This document shows positions 27,934 to 36,378 of a stretch of DNA of 64,000 bases, piece after piece. The stretch comes from Longimicrobiales bacterium (GTDB lineage: Bacteria; Gemmatimonadota; Gemmatimonadetes; Longimicrobiales; Gaopeijiaceae). Position 1 is the stretch's first letter. Every line of letters begins with the position of its first letter. The position numbers and the translations under genes were made by a program. The DNA is taken from positions 62,001 through 126,000 of the forward strand of contig JAPKBW010000005.1 of assembly GCA_028823235.1 (NCBI GenBank), written 5' to 3'. The notes under the pieces are model-generated. The model was given only the letters and a program-made list of their open reading frames with translations, was not told the DNA's origin and did no database searches.

Positions 27934-28893
27934 TTATCGCCGACCCTCTGGCTGTGCCTGAGCCCGCTGCGCCTGGCCATCTGCGGCGGCAGCACGGGAA
28001 TCCGGGTGCAGCGGCACGCCCTCCTGGACGGACCTTAGGTGCAGCGTCAGCGAACCCGGGAAGTTCGGAATGTCTGACTTCACGTACACGGGAATCCGTC
28101 GCTCATCGTCCGTCAGGTGGATCTCCGCACTGCCACCTTCTGCGAAGAGTCCGGAAGACCGGATCTCGGGCGCGACCACGATCGTGTTGTAGCGAACACC
28201 TTCCGTTTCCCGCTGGTCTCTCCGGAGGACCCGTACGGTGACCGGGTTCCCGTCGTCTTTGAAGTAGCGGTTGTACGTATACGACTTGCCGACTTCGAGC
28301 GGGAGCGTCCGCAAGAAGTAGATGAACGCGATCTCGTCGAGCGGGAGCGCCGAACCGAGGTCACCCGCTTCGTCATTGTCCTGGCGTTCCCACCGCATCC
28401 GATCAGGGAAGAACTCCCAGTGTCGGTAGCTCTGGTAGCCCACTTCATCGATGTCGCGGATATACCGCCAGGTCTGGAGCGTGGAGACATCGAACCAGCT
28501 CTGGTAGACGTCGTTCACCTTCGCCGGACCCAAGCTTCCCCGAATGGTCATCTCGACCTTATAACTGGGATTGCCGTCGTGGTCCTCGACCCCGGTCACA
28601 GCCATGTAACCTTCACCCACACCAAAAATTCCGACCTTCACTTTGTAGACGAGATGCTCACCCGGCCCGAATGGCGCGCGCGCCGCAAAAGGATCCGCTG
28701 GCACGTCGGCTTCCGTTGTCACGCCACTCGCGTCACTCAGGCCGTAGGCCGAACGGAGCGAATCAACGACCAGGTCCCGAGGCGTCTGAGCATGCGACGC
28801 CATGGGCAGAAAAACGAACCAGGCAGCAGCGACCACAACGGACAGCCCCATCGACGCCAACACGCGGCGGCCGATTAGACCCTGCGGGTTCAC
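27934..28893 (-). CDS. DUF3108 secreted protein
   Basis: 319 residues from GTG 28893, which overlaps the glycosyltransferase stop (GTGA) and has GGAGG six bases upstream. A signal peptide is visible: ASMGLSVVVAAAWFVFLPMA ending SHAQ. The DUF3108 body begins FGPGEHLVYKVKVGIFGVGE and continues with YQSWFDVSTLQTWRYIRDID and RRIPVYVKSDIPNFPGSL. The protein should be periplasmic or outer-envelope; molecular role unknown. An Ala/Gln-rich tail (about 300-319) ends in EGRR. Tight spacing links it to the LPS/lipid genes. Confidence 0.85.
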   Translation of the reverse strand: MNPQGLIGRRVLASMGLSVVVAAAWFVFLPMASHAQTPRDLVVDSLRSAYGLSDASGVTTEADVPADPFAARAPFGPGEHLVYKVKVGIFGVGEGYMAVTGVEDHDGNPSYKVEMTIRGSLGPAKVNDVYQSWFDVSTLQTWRYIRDIDEVGYQSYRHWEFFPDRMRWERQDNDEAGDLGSALPLDEIAFIYFLRTLPLEVGKSYTYNRYFKDDGNPVTVRVLRRDQRETEGVRYNTIVVAPEIRSSGLFAEGGSAEIHLTDDERRIPVYVKSDIPNFPGSLTLHLRSVQEGVPLHPDSRAAAADGQAQRAQAQPEGRR

Positions 28894-29678
28894 GCAGCCT
28901 CCGGACCCACTGGCGGCCACTTGGACGCCGGCAACTTGGCCAACTCGAAGAAAGTCTTTAACGGGCGAAAACGGGTCGGGCGCGCCTGTAGATCGTAGCG
29001 CCTCCGAAACGGCACCTCTGAGATTCGACGCGCGTAGGGCACAAGCGCCGTGAGGAGCTCGAGGTTGGCAGCCCATCCGTCAGAACGGGTCAACGGATCG
29101 GATTCGGTCCGATCCCTCAGGGCCTTCTTCAGCACGATGACACGATACGCGCGCAATCCGCCGAGGGGATCGGCAATCGGGGCACCTGACACAACCTTGT
29201 TCAGGAACCGCTTAGAAGCCCAGCGCACAGCGCGCACGGCAGGATCCGGGTCTTCGACACCGGTTCCGTCACCCGCAACGATGTCCACGCCTCCCTCCAG
29301 GATCTTCACGAGGGTGACGACATCGTCCGGCGACTCCGAGAAGTCCCCCTGCATGACGACCGCACAGTCACGCTTCGGATACGACGCTTCGTCCCGCACA
29401 TGGCGGAGAAGCTTTTCGACTGAACGACCGTACCCGATGCGCTTCTCAGAGCTGAGAATCGTGAGCGGGACCGATCGCCGATACCGGTGGAGAACCTCAG
29501 CCGTATCATCGCTGGACGCATCGTCATGTACGACGATCCGGTAGTCCCGACCGAATTCGCCGATCGCCTTCCGCGTCTTCCATAGGAGGACGCCGATGGT
29601 CTCGGCTTCATTGTGGGTGGGAATGCAGACGTAGATCACGATTCTGGCCGTAGCGTCGAAGAGTGAAGTGTAAAGCAT
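28890..29678 (-). CDS. Glycosyltransferase family 2
   Basis: 262 residues. The GT-A fold motifs are YVCIPTHNEAETIGVLLWKT near 16-35, VVHDDASSDDTAEVL, and a MQGDFSESPDDVVTL segment in place of the usual DxD. A basic C-terminal region includes VPFRRRYDLQARPTRFRPL. It probably transfers a sugar or sugar-phosphate to a lipid carrier. It is coupled to the DUF3108 gene and follows the acyltransferase gene by 27 bases. A membrane anchor is not evident; the enzyme is likely peripheral on the cytoplasmic face. Confidence 0.88.
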   Translation of the reverse strand: MLYTSLFDATARIVIYVCIPTHNEAETIGVLLWKTRKAIGEFGRDYRIVVHDDASSDDTAEVLHRYRRSVPLTILSSEKRIGYGRSVEKLLRHVRDEASYPKRDCAVVMQGDFSESPDDVVTLVKILEGGVDIVAGDGTGVEDPDPAVRAVRWASKRFLNKVVSGAPIADPLGGLRAYRVIVLKKALRDRTESDPLTRSDGWAANLELLTALVPYARRISEVPFRRRYDLQARPTRFRPLKTFFELAKLPASKWPPVGPEAA

Positions 29679-29705
29679 CTTAAACTAGCGCTTCTGTCGC
29701 TGTTC

Positions 29706-30617
29706 CTAAGTCGGACGTGTCTTCCAGCGCTTGTGTTGCCAAAAATATTGCTCGGGAGTCTCGCAAATCGCCTCCTCCAGAACCTCGTGGTAGGCGAGCA
29801 ACAAGCTCCGTGTATCGGCCTCGAGGTCCCCAGTCACGTCGTACTCCAGCCGCCGAGCCTTGAGGAGATAGGTCTGCCGCCACCCTGGGTCCCGAACCGC
29901 GAATCCGACGAAAACAGGAGCCCCCGTCCGAAGCGCGAACACGGCCGGGCCGCGTGCCGTCGCGGCATCGCAGCCGAAGAAGGGAAGGAAGATCCCATCG
30001 CGATGCGCGTTCTGATCGCCCAGGAGGGCCGCGACGCGCCCGCGGCCCAAAGATCGCAAGACGCCTTTCGGCGCAGCAGCCATCTCGATCACCCGCATGC
30101 CAAGCAACTCACGCGTTGTGAACAGGTCCTGCTCGAAGCGGCGGTTCGCCATCCCTTTTCCGACGACATCGATGGGGAATCCCCTAGCGGCGAGGCCCGC
30201 TCCAGCCATCTCCCAGTTCCCCAAGTGGGCGGTCAGAACAATAATGCCCTGCTCTTGGTCAGCCGCCTCCTGGACGACGGACAGGTTGTCGAACCGAATG
30301 CGGTCCGCGATCTCCGCACAGGACCACCGGTGCATCCGAAACAGCATGGCGGCCTCGCGGCCGAGGTGCATGTAGCACTGGCGCGCCACCCTCCGGCGCC
30401 ACGCCAGGGATTCTTCAGGGAACGCAGTTCGCAGATTCTCATCGACCACCCGTCGCCGGATTCGAAGCACCGACCCGGCGAGCCAGCCTGTCACCGCACC
30501 GAAGCGGATGGCCATTTCCTCGGGCAGAAACGCCCACTTCGCCCTAAGTAAACGAAAGGCCAGGTGCTCCAATCGATGCCGGAAAGGGACCGTCACCGCG
30601 TCAGGAGGCCCGCTCAT
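29706..30617 (-). CDS. LpxL/HtrB-type lysophospholipid (lipid A) acyltransferase
   Basis: 303 residues. The acyltransferase signature is VLTAHLGNWEMAG (H-x4-E type). A GVLRSLGRGRVAALLGDQNA block, FFGCDAATARGPAVFALRT and a C-terminal QYFWQHKRWKTRP tail complete the LpxL pattern. The enzyme adds secondary acyl chains to lipid A precursors at the inner membrane. ATG 30617 overlaps the MsbA stop (ATGA), giving a natural LPS-assembly pair: acylate, then flip. Acyl-chain specificity is unknown. Confidence 0.92.
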   Translation of the reverse strand: MSGPPDAVTVPFRHRLEHLAFRLLRAKWAFLPEEMAIRFGAVTGWLAGSVLRIRRRVVDENLRTAFPEESLAWRRRVARQCYMHLGREAAMLFRMHRWSCAEIADRIRFDNLSVVQEAADQEQGIIVLTAHLGNWEMAGAGLAARGFPIDVVGKGMANRRFEQDLFTTRELLGMRVIEMAAAPKGVLRSLGRGRVAALLGDQNAHRDGIFLPFFGCDAATARGPAVFALRTGAPVFVGFAVRDPGWRQTYLLKARRLEYDVTGDLEADTRSLLLAYHEVLEEAICETPEQYFWQHKRWKTRPT

Positions 30618-32434
30618 TCCGCGACTCGCACGTCCTGAAACTGGAGATCATACAACCGCTTGTATCGGCCGCCTTGCGCGATCAGTGTAGCATGATCTCC
30701 ACGCTCCACGATCTCGCCTCCGTCGAGAAGCAGGATCTGATCGGCCCGCCTCACGGTCGAGAGTCGATGCGCCACGACAAATACGGTGCGCCCCTTGAGA
30801 AGGCGTTCGATTGCATCCTGAATCAGCCGTTCCGACTCGGTATCGAGGGCGCTCGTCGCCTCGTCAAAAATGAGGATCGGTGGATCTCGTAGCAGCGCCC
30901 GGGCAATCGCGAGCCGTTGGCGTTGCCCTCCCGAGAGCTCGACCCCTCGTTCTCCCACCACGGTCTCGTACCCATCCCCCATCGACGCGATGAATTCGTG
31001 TGCGTTGGCGGCACGCGCGGCGGCTTCGACTTGCTCCAGCGTCGCATCCGGTCGGCCGTAAGCGATGTTCGCTCGCACTGTATCGTGAAACAAAATCGTG
31101 TCCTGAGATACGATCCCCAACAGACCGCGCAGGTCCGCGACGCGGAGGTCACGAACGTCCCGGCCATCGATGCGAACTGCACCTGACCCGACTTCGAAAA
31201 ACCGAGCAAGGAGATCGACTATTGTGCTCTTACCCGACCCACTCGGCCCAACCAGCGCGATGACGGACCCTCGCGGCGCAGTGAAGGATACGTCCCTCAG
31301 GGCCGGAGCCTCGTCGCGGTACGAGAAGCTCACTGAATCGAACTCGACCGCCTCACCGAATGCTGCGAGCGGGGCGGCATCCACCTTGTCCTGGATCTCG
31401 ATCGGCGCATCGAGAAATTCAAAGACGCGTTCTGCTGCAACGAGTCCCGGCTGAGCGGTCGCCGGAAACTTCGCAACGTTCTTCACCGGGGCATACAACT
31501 TCAGAGATAGGCCAAGGAATCCCACAAAGTGTGCTCCGGAAATTTCTCCACCTACCACTAACCGCGCCCCGTACCAGAGCAGAATCACCGTCCCGGCAGC
31601 CGCCAGCATTTCGGTCATCGGTGCGGCAAGCGCGCGGGCAAGCTCGGCCCGCATGAACTGCGAGAAATACTCACGGGTGAGACCGTGGAAGCGCTCCTGC
31701 TCTCGCTGCTCAGCAGAGGACGACTTCACCAGACGAATACCCGCCAACGTCTCGAGGATGTGTGAATTCACCTCAGCGCCAAGGTGCAGCACCCGCCGAT
31801 CTCGACGGCGCAGCACGTTCACGAGCGGGCCCCATACGCCCATCGCAGCGGGGATTACGATGAATGCTGCCACCGTGAGCTTCCACGAGATCAGGAGCAT
31901 CATGAACAACGCCACGATGAACTCGAAGACGGCGGACACCATCCGAGACATCTCCCGAGTCACCAGCATTCGGAACTGCTCGATTTCCGTCGTGAGGCGA
32001 CTCACAATCTGCCCCGTCCGGGTGCGGCCAAAAAAAGTCAGGTCGAGTTGCACCATGTGGTCGTACACGGTGTCCCGTAGGTCTCGATTCACCCCCTGCT
32101 CCGCTCTAGCAAGCAGGTAGGTGCGACTGAATGCGAAAAGATTTTTGAAAAAAAACACGCCGATGATCAGAACGATAATCTGGCCGATCGCTACGAGCGG
32201 GTCGCCCTCGAGATCGACCCACCGATAGACGCTTCCGTCCAGCAGGCGCTGCATCGCGCTTCCGCCTCCTGCCTGGGAGGCGCCGCCACCGATGAAGAGC
32301 GCCTCGACGAACGGAATAAGGAGCACATATACGGCCGAGTCGAACACCGCGTAGAGAGCCGCCGCCCCGACCGCGAGCATGACTGTCCGGATCTGGGGCC
32401 GCAGAAATGTCAGAATCCGACGGTAGAGCACCAC
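30614..32434 (-). CDS. msbA: Lipid A/lipid exporter-type ABC transporter (MsbA family)
   Basis: About 606 residues from GTG 32434; in-frame starts up to 32494 overlap the PorX-type gene and are less likely. The N-terminal half has six hydrophobic segments (VLLIPFVEALFIG; GQIIVLIIGVFFFKNLFAF; VSAVFEFIVALFMMLLISW and others). The ATPase has Walker A ALVGPSGSGKST, a LSGGQRQRLAIARALL signature and Walker B LIFDEATSALD. Half-transporters of this type flip lipid A-core across the inner membrane. Overlap with the LpxL-type gene supports that role. Confidence 0.9.
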   Translation of the reverse strand: MVLYRRILTFLRPQIRTVMLAVGAAALYAVFDSAVYVLLIPFVEALFIGGGASQAGGGSAMQRLLDGSVYRWVDLEGDPLVAIGQIIVLIIGVFFFKNLFAFSRTYLLARAEQGVNRDLRDTVYDHMVQLDLTFFGRTRTGQIVSRLTTEIEQFRMLVTREMSRMVSAVFEFIVALFMMLLISWKLTVAAFIVIPAAMGVWGPLVNVLRRRDRRVLHLGAEVNSHILETLAGIRLVKSSSAEQREQERFHGLTREYFSQFMRAELARALAAPMTEMLAAAGTVILLWYGARLVVGGEISGAHFVGFLGLSLKLYAPVKNVAKFPATAQPGLVAAERVFEFLDAPIEIQDKVDAAPLAAFGEAVEFDSVSFSYRDEAPALRDVSFTAPRGSVIALVGPSGSGKSTIVDLLARFFEVGSGAVRIDGRDVRDLRVADLRGLLGIVSQDTILFHDTVRANIAYGRPDATLEQVEAAARAANAHEFIASMGDGYETVVGERGVELSGGQRQRLAIARALLRDPPILIFDEATSALDTESERLIQDAIERLLKGRTVFVVAHRLSTVRRADQILLLDGGEIVERGDHATLIAQGGRYKRLYDLQFQDVRVAE

Positions 32435-32459
32435 GGCAAGAGTCGTCCGATCGCCGCGG

Positions 32460-34034
32460 CTACGGCCGCGGTGTAAGGCTGACGACCGGTACAATCATCT
32501 CTTCGGGACTGATGCCGCCGTGAAGGAATGAGTTGCGGTACCGCGCTTGGTATTCGCGGAGCTTCGTCGGATACACGAAAAAATAGTCATCCCGCGCCAC
32601 CAGATAGGACATTCCGAGCCGGCCTGCCGGGAGACGGAGATCCTTCTCGTCACGCGTGGTGAATGCTGTCGCCCCTACCTCGGCGCGAAGGTCCTGTCCG
32701 AACTTGTAACGGAGATTGCTGGTCGCGTCCCGTCGCGCGAAGACCGTCGACGGGTGCTGACAAAGAATCGACCCGTGGTCTGTCGTGAGAATGACCTTGT
32801 GTCCTCGCCGGGCGGCCTCACGCAACACGTCGAAGGCAGTCGAGCGCTCGAACCAGGCTCTCGTCAGGTCACGCAGCGCGGCTTCGTCGCGGGCGACCTC
32901 CATGAGAATCGGAGACTCGGACCGACCATGGGTCATGAGGTCTACGAAGTTGAAGACCAGGGCGATCACGGTGCCCGGTGTCTTGAGCGCAGAGTTCACG
33001 CGGCTGCGGACCTGCGCCCCCTGCCGATCAGAAAATATCTTGTCGTAGTGGACGGGCACATCGCGGCCAGTCAGTCGCTTGAGCTGCTCCGTAAGAAGCT
33101 CATCCTCGAACGCATTGAGACTCCCTTCATCGTCCGAAGGGTTCCACCACTCGGGGCGCTTCTGCGCGATCTCATCCGGATACTGTCCGCTGAAGATCGC
33201 GTTGCGCGCATACGGAGTCGCTGTCGGGAGGATGGAATAGTGATAGGTCTCCTCGATTTCGAAGTACTCCGCGAGGAGCGGTGCCATTGCACGCCACTGA
33301 TCCAAGCGCATGCAGTCCAGGACGACGAAATAGACAGGGTCCGTGCCGAGACGTGGCACGAGAAATTCACGGACGAGATCGACAGAAAGACGAGGTCGGT
33401 CCGCGGAGTCCTGCACCCATTTCGGATACTCCAAAATGACCCACGCTCCAAACTCCCTCCGGAGATCGACGACCATCGAATGAACCGTATCGAGCAGGCC
33501 CTGCTCACCAGCCTCCCGCAACCGGAGCTGCCAGTCCACGAGTTCGGTATAAACCTGGGCGAACTCATCTGCGGTCGCCGCGGACTGCGCCTTCTGGGTC
33601 AGTGCGCCGAAGCCGGACGCGAAATCCTGCGCCGCGCGTTGCTGACGGATGGAGGAACCTTCGAGAATCCGCGTGACGACTGAGAGGACCTGCCGCGGAG
33701 ACGTGGGCTTCACGAGATAGTCGTCCACGCGTCGACCGATCGCCTCGGTCATCGTGTGATCCTCTTCCGATTTCGTGACCATTACGACGCGCTGATGCGG
33801 GTCCGCGCGGCGCATGATTTGGAGCACCTCAAAACCGCTGCGGCCCGGCATCTGTTCGTCGAGAAGCACGAGGTCGTAGGGCGCTTCGCGGATGAGCTCG
33901 AGCGCATCGTCCCCATTCGAGACGGCGTCCACGTGATAGCCGCGCGCCTGAAGGAACAGCAGGTGCGGCTTCAGAAGGTCGATTTCGTCATCGACCCACA
34001 GGATGCGCTTCTTTGGACGGACGTTCTGGGGCAT
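32460..34034 (-). CDS. porX: PorX-type response regulator with PglZ (alkaline-phosphatase-superfamily) output domain
   Basis: 524 residues. Residues 10-120 are a receiver domain: acidic pair DD15-16, phospho-acceptor D59 in VLLDEQMPG, and K109 in DDYLVKP. A helical linker follows (about 120-215), then a PglZ domain with VYFVVLDCMRLDQWRAMAPL, a LPTATPYARNAIFSGQYPDE nucleophile region and ILTTDHGSI. In Bacteroidetes PorX is the response regulator of the type IX secretion system, working with the PorY kinase. No other T9SS gene or histidine kinase lies in this window, so pathway membership is inference. It is 25 bases upstream of MsbA. Confidence 0.9.
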   Translation of the reverse strand: MPQNVRPKKRILWVDDEIDLLKPHLLFLQARGYHVDAVSNGDDALELIREAPYDLVLLDEQMPGRSGFEVLQIMRRADPHQRVVMVTKSEEDHTMTEAIGRRVDDYLVKPTSPRQVLSVVTRILEGSSIRQQRAAQDFASGFGALTQKAQSAATADEFAQVYTELVDWQLRLREAGEQGLLDTVHSMVVDLRREFGAWVILEYPKWVQDSADRPRLSVDLVREFLVPRLGTDPVYFVVLDCMRLDQWRAMAPLLAEYFEIEETYHYSILPTATPYARNAIFSGQYPDEIAQKRPEWWNPSDDEGSLNAFEDELLTEQLKRLTGRDVPVHYDKIFSDRQGAQVRSRVNSALKTPGTVIALVFNFVDLMTHGRSESPILMEVARDEAALRDLTRAWFERSTAFDVLREAARRGHKVILTTDHGSILCQHPSTVFARRDATSNLRYKFGQDLRAEVGATAFTTRDEKDLRLPAGRLGMSYLVARDDYFFVYPTKLREYQARYRNSFLHGGISPEEMIVPVVSLTPRP

Positions 34035-34043
34035 GGTGGGAAG

Positions 34044-34697
34044 CTAAGTGAGGGGTCCCTTGAACAGCACCCGCAGCCGCTTCGACAATTCGTCGCGCAC
34101 CTCGCGGAACGCCTCGATATCATCGGCTGCACTCCCGACCGCCGCTGCGGGGTCGGGTAGCCTCCAGTGCAGTCGAGAGACCGGTTCCAGCCATACCGGG
34201 CAGACTTCCTCTGCGCAAAGTGTGATCACGGCTTCCACGGGGAGCTCGACCTCATCGATCCCAATCGAGCGATGCGAGGAGATGTCGAGTCCGATCTCGG
34301 CGAGTGCCTCGATGGCCTGAGGCCGTAGCGCCGTCGGCGCGGATCCCGCCGACGAGATCCGCACGCCCGCCGGGGCGAGTGACCGAGCGAGCCCCTCGGC
34401 GAGCTGGCTGCGCGCCGAGTTCGCGACACACAAAAACAGGATATGGCTGGGTGCCAGAGCGCGGAGAAAGGCTGCCTCGAGGAGCCAGGCCGGCGCATCC
34501 GGAGAGATCTCAACGTCACCCACGAATCCGCTGTCGACCCCTTGATGGGCCTCCGTCTCTTTCATGACGAGATCGACACCCAGGCGAACCGCAATCTCGC
34601 CGATCTCCTCAAGTTGACTCCCATGGCCGACGCTGTCGTGACCAGTCGCAAGCCGCACCTCGACGACTTCGTTCATCTGCCCTCCAATCTGAGTCAA
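34044..34697 (-). CDS. Low-molecular-weight phosphatase/arsenate reductase (ArsC) family protein
   Basis: 217 residues as read. The catalytic P-loop is FLCVANSARS (C90-x5-R96), followed by QLAEGLARSLAPAGVRISSA. The Asp loop region near the end reads HWRLPDPAA, with the general acid Asp. Members are either arsenate reductases (needing further cysteines: one lies in ITLCAEEVCP) or tyrosine phosphatases. The ALCAEEVCP-like pair favours ArsC. The N-terminal 80 residues precede the normal domain and have low similarity to anything; a GTG at about codon 59 could be the true start. It is nine bases upstream of porX. Confidence 0.8.
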   Translation of the reverse strand: MTQIGGQMNEVVEVRLATGHDSVGHGSQLEEIGEIAVRLGVDLVMKETEAHQGVDSGFVGDVEISPDAPAWLLEAAFLRALAPSHILFLCVANSARSQLAEGLARSLAPAGVRISSAGSAPTALRPQAIEALAEIGLDISSHRSIGIDEVELPVEAVITLCAEEVCPVWLEPVSRLHWRLPDPAAAVGSAADDIEAFREVRDELSKRLRVLFKGPLT

Positions 34698-34775
34698 ACC
34701 ATTCTGATCATCGCACCATCACACACCTGCACGCCCACCTAGAATTCTACATGTCGGCCACCTGAGAGGAATCCG

Positions 34776-35115
34776 ATGGGCCAACTCTTCAGCCTGACCT
34801 ACCCCACCGCCACCGTGCTGATCGCAATCTGCAGCGGTCACCGGTACGGCTTTGACATCATGGACGCCTCGGCGCTTCCCGACGGCACACTGTATCTACT
34901 TCTTCCCCGACTGGAACGGCGCGCTGTGTTGGATGCAAAGTGGGACAGCGCGGAGATCGCGATCAAGAAACAGCGTGCGCCAAAGACGGTACTACACGCT
35001 GACTCGGCTCGGCGAGGAATCAATTGCCGAGGCGCTCGATCGCCTTCCGACCCTTCCGAGGATCTTCGGCGCCGAAAGTGGGAGGCGGAAGTCACGTACG
35101 CGCGGTAATGAATGA
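34776..35115 (+). pseudogene. PadR-family transcriptional regulator, single-base frameshift
   Basis: ATG 34776 opens MGQLFSLTYPTATVLIAICS, then GHRYGFDIMDASALPDGTLY and LLLPRLERRAVLDAKWD, the PadR winged helix. After IKKQRAP the conserved RRYYTLTRLGEESIAEAL continues in the next frame to TGA 35115. Removing one A from the AAA at 34982-34984 restores a single frame of typical PadR length. Adjacent ADOP remnants fit the usual PadR-ADOP pairing. A sequencing slip at a short homopolymer is possible, but the downstream partner is clearly broken. Confidence 0.75.
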
Positions 35116-35121
35116 GCAGGG

Positions 35122-35337
35122 TTGCTACTCTCCCTTGGGTGCATGGACGTCGAGTTGGTAGCCGCGGCATTCCTGATGCTGATTCATGACGGCGCTTTTA
35201 TACAAAATCAGCGCAACTTCTCCGGTCTCCCGTGGACGGTCGCGATCAGCCTCCTACCCGTATCGATTACGGCGTACTGGATTCCAGCAACATTGGCGGC
35301 CGGGGTGAATCCATCTTCCGCGCTTCGATCAGAGTAG
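35122..35337 (+). pseudogene. ADOP/FtsX-type permease, C-terminal remnant (copy 1)
   Basis: The last 30 codons (AISLLPVSITAYWIPATLAA and GVNPSSALRSE) match the final transmembrane helix and the PARRA-x-x-x-P-x-x-ALRSE ending of MacB/FtsX-fold ADOP permeases (about 800 residues when whole). The upstream 40 codons are not recognisable. The frame begins seven bases after the PadR frame ends, so almost the whole permease has been deleted. PadR regulators and ADOP permeases are typical neighbours in Gemmatimonadota and Acidobacteria. Confidence 0.65.
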
Positions 35338-35377
35338 GTGAAGTCAGGCAGGCTCAGGAAGGTGGCTCGAATCGGCG

Positions 35378-36046
35378 CTACATCGTGATCCGGTAGGGGA
35401 ACCACGACGCGACCGGCTTCCCTTCCTGCACCGCAGGACGGAAGATCCATTCTGCGGCCTCGCTGATGAGGCGACGATTGAAGCTCCGATCCCTCGTGGG
35501 CGGGTCCAGTCGAGTCGAGTCAGCCACAACTCGTCCAGCCGCGTTCACGAAGACCCACACCTGAACCTCGGTACCACGGAGGCCTCGGTTCGTCGGAGGG
35601 ATGATCATGCCCCGCGGAGTTGCCGGCTGAAGTCGGAAGAACCCCTCGTCTGTATTCCCGCCATCTCCCTGGCCCGTAGCGTCCCCCAGTCCCGGCTTCT
35701 CCAACCGGCCTGGCTGCTCGCCAAGCACCAAGGCCGGGTCAAACTGTTCCTCCTGTTCGAATTCGACAGGATCGATCTCGACCTCCACCGTGATCGGTGC
35801 GGGCGGCGGAATGATCGGGCGGACCGGCGGCGTCCGGACATTGATCGCCTGAAGACCCCCGGCTGCAGCACGATTGTCGCCCGTCCGCGGCCCCGCAGCG
35901 GCGAAAGGAGAGAGCGGGCTCACGTTCCCTGGCCAGACAAAGAAGATCAGCAAGTGAAATAGAACGGACAGCAGCAGTCCCGCACGCCAGACTTTTCGAT
36001 CTCGGCGTCGTCGATCTACTGCGCTGATGTCATGCTGAACAATCAT
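35378..36046 (-). CDS. tonB: Energy transducer TonB
   Basis: 222 residues from ATG 36046. One N-terminal membrane anchor (WRAGLLLSVLFHLLIFFVWP, about 23-42) is followed by a proline-rich periplasmic linker (VRPIIPPPAPITVEVEIDPV) and a C-terminal TonB domain with VQVWVFVNAAGRVVADSTRL and an ISEAAEWIFRPAVQEGKPVA ending. It couples the inner-membrane proton gradient (through ExbB/ExbD, not in this window) to outer-membrane receptors. It is inserted on the opposite strand between two ADOP remnants. Confidence 0.9.
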   Translation of the reverse strand: MIVQHDISAVDRRRRDRKVWRAGLLLSVLFHLLIFFVWPGNVSPLSPFAAAGPRTGDNRAAAGGLQAINVRTPPVRPIIPPPAPITVEVEIDPVEFEQEEQFDPALVLGEQPGRLEKPGLGDATGQGDGGNTDEGFFRLQPATPRGMIIPPTNRGLRGTEVQVWVFVNAAGRVVADSTRLDPPTRDRSFNRRLISEAAEWIFRPAVQEGKPVASWFPYRITM

Positions 36047-36109
36047 GGATCTCCTTGCCCATGATACTACTGAATCGGGGGGCAACGGGTTTCCCTCGAA
36101 AGGGCGGCC

Positions 36110-36294
36110 TCAGGGTTAATTACCTGGGCGGAGCCCTGAGGAGTGCAGGATTTCTTTACGAAGTCAGCTCACTCGACCCCTCGGCCATGCTGACTCCACC
36201 GGTGCTGCTCGGTTCTATCGCCAGTCTCAGGACCTATATGCCCACGCGCCGCGCCGCGCTCGTCAATCCGTTCCAAGCACTCCGGGCCGATTAG
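36110..36294 (+). pseudogene. ADOP/FtsX-type permease, C-terminal remnant (copy 2)
   Basis: NYLGGALRSAGFLYEVSSLD, PSAMLTPPVLLGSIASLRTY and MPTRRAALVNPFQALRAD line up with the last periplasmic turn, final helix and end of ADOP permeases. Only about 60 of roughly 800 codons remain; the tonB start lies 63 bases upstream. An intact terminator follows at 36340-36370. Confidence 0.75.
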
Positions 36295-36339
36295 CGGTTT
36301 ACTCTCCATGACGGTCCGGTAGATTTCGCAGTACTTTCT

Positions 36340-36370
36340 CGGCTCGTATCACGCGAGCCGCTGGTTTTTT
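36340..36370 (+). terminator. Rho-independent terminator
   Basis: CGGCTCG/CGAGCCG 7-bp stem with a 7-base loop, then six T at 36365-36370. It fits the end of the lost ADOP gene and stands only eight bases before the ctaB start codon, so it could now affect ctaB. Confidence 0.75.
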
Positions 36371-36378
36371 CTTCCCCG

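Noticed and set aside
34044-34697. Selenocysteine or fused regulator in the ArsC-type gene
   Set aside because: The catalytic residue is an ordinary Cys codon and the N-terminal extension has no recognisable ArsR helix-turn-helix.
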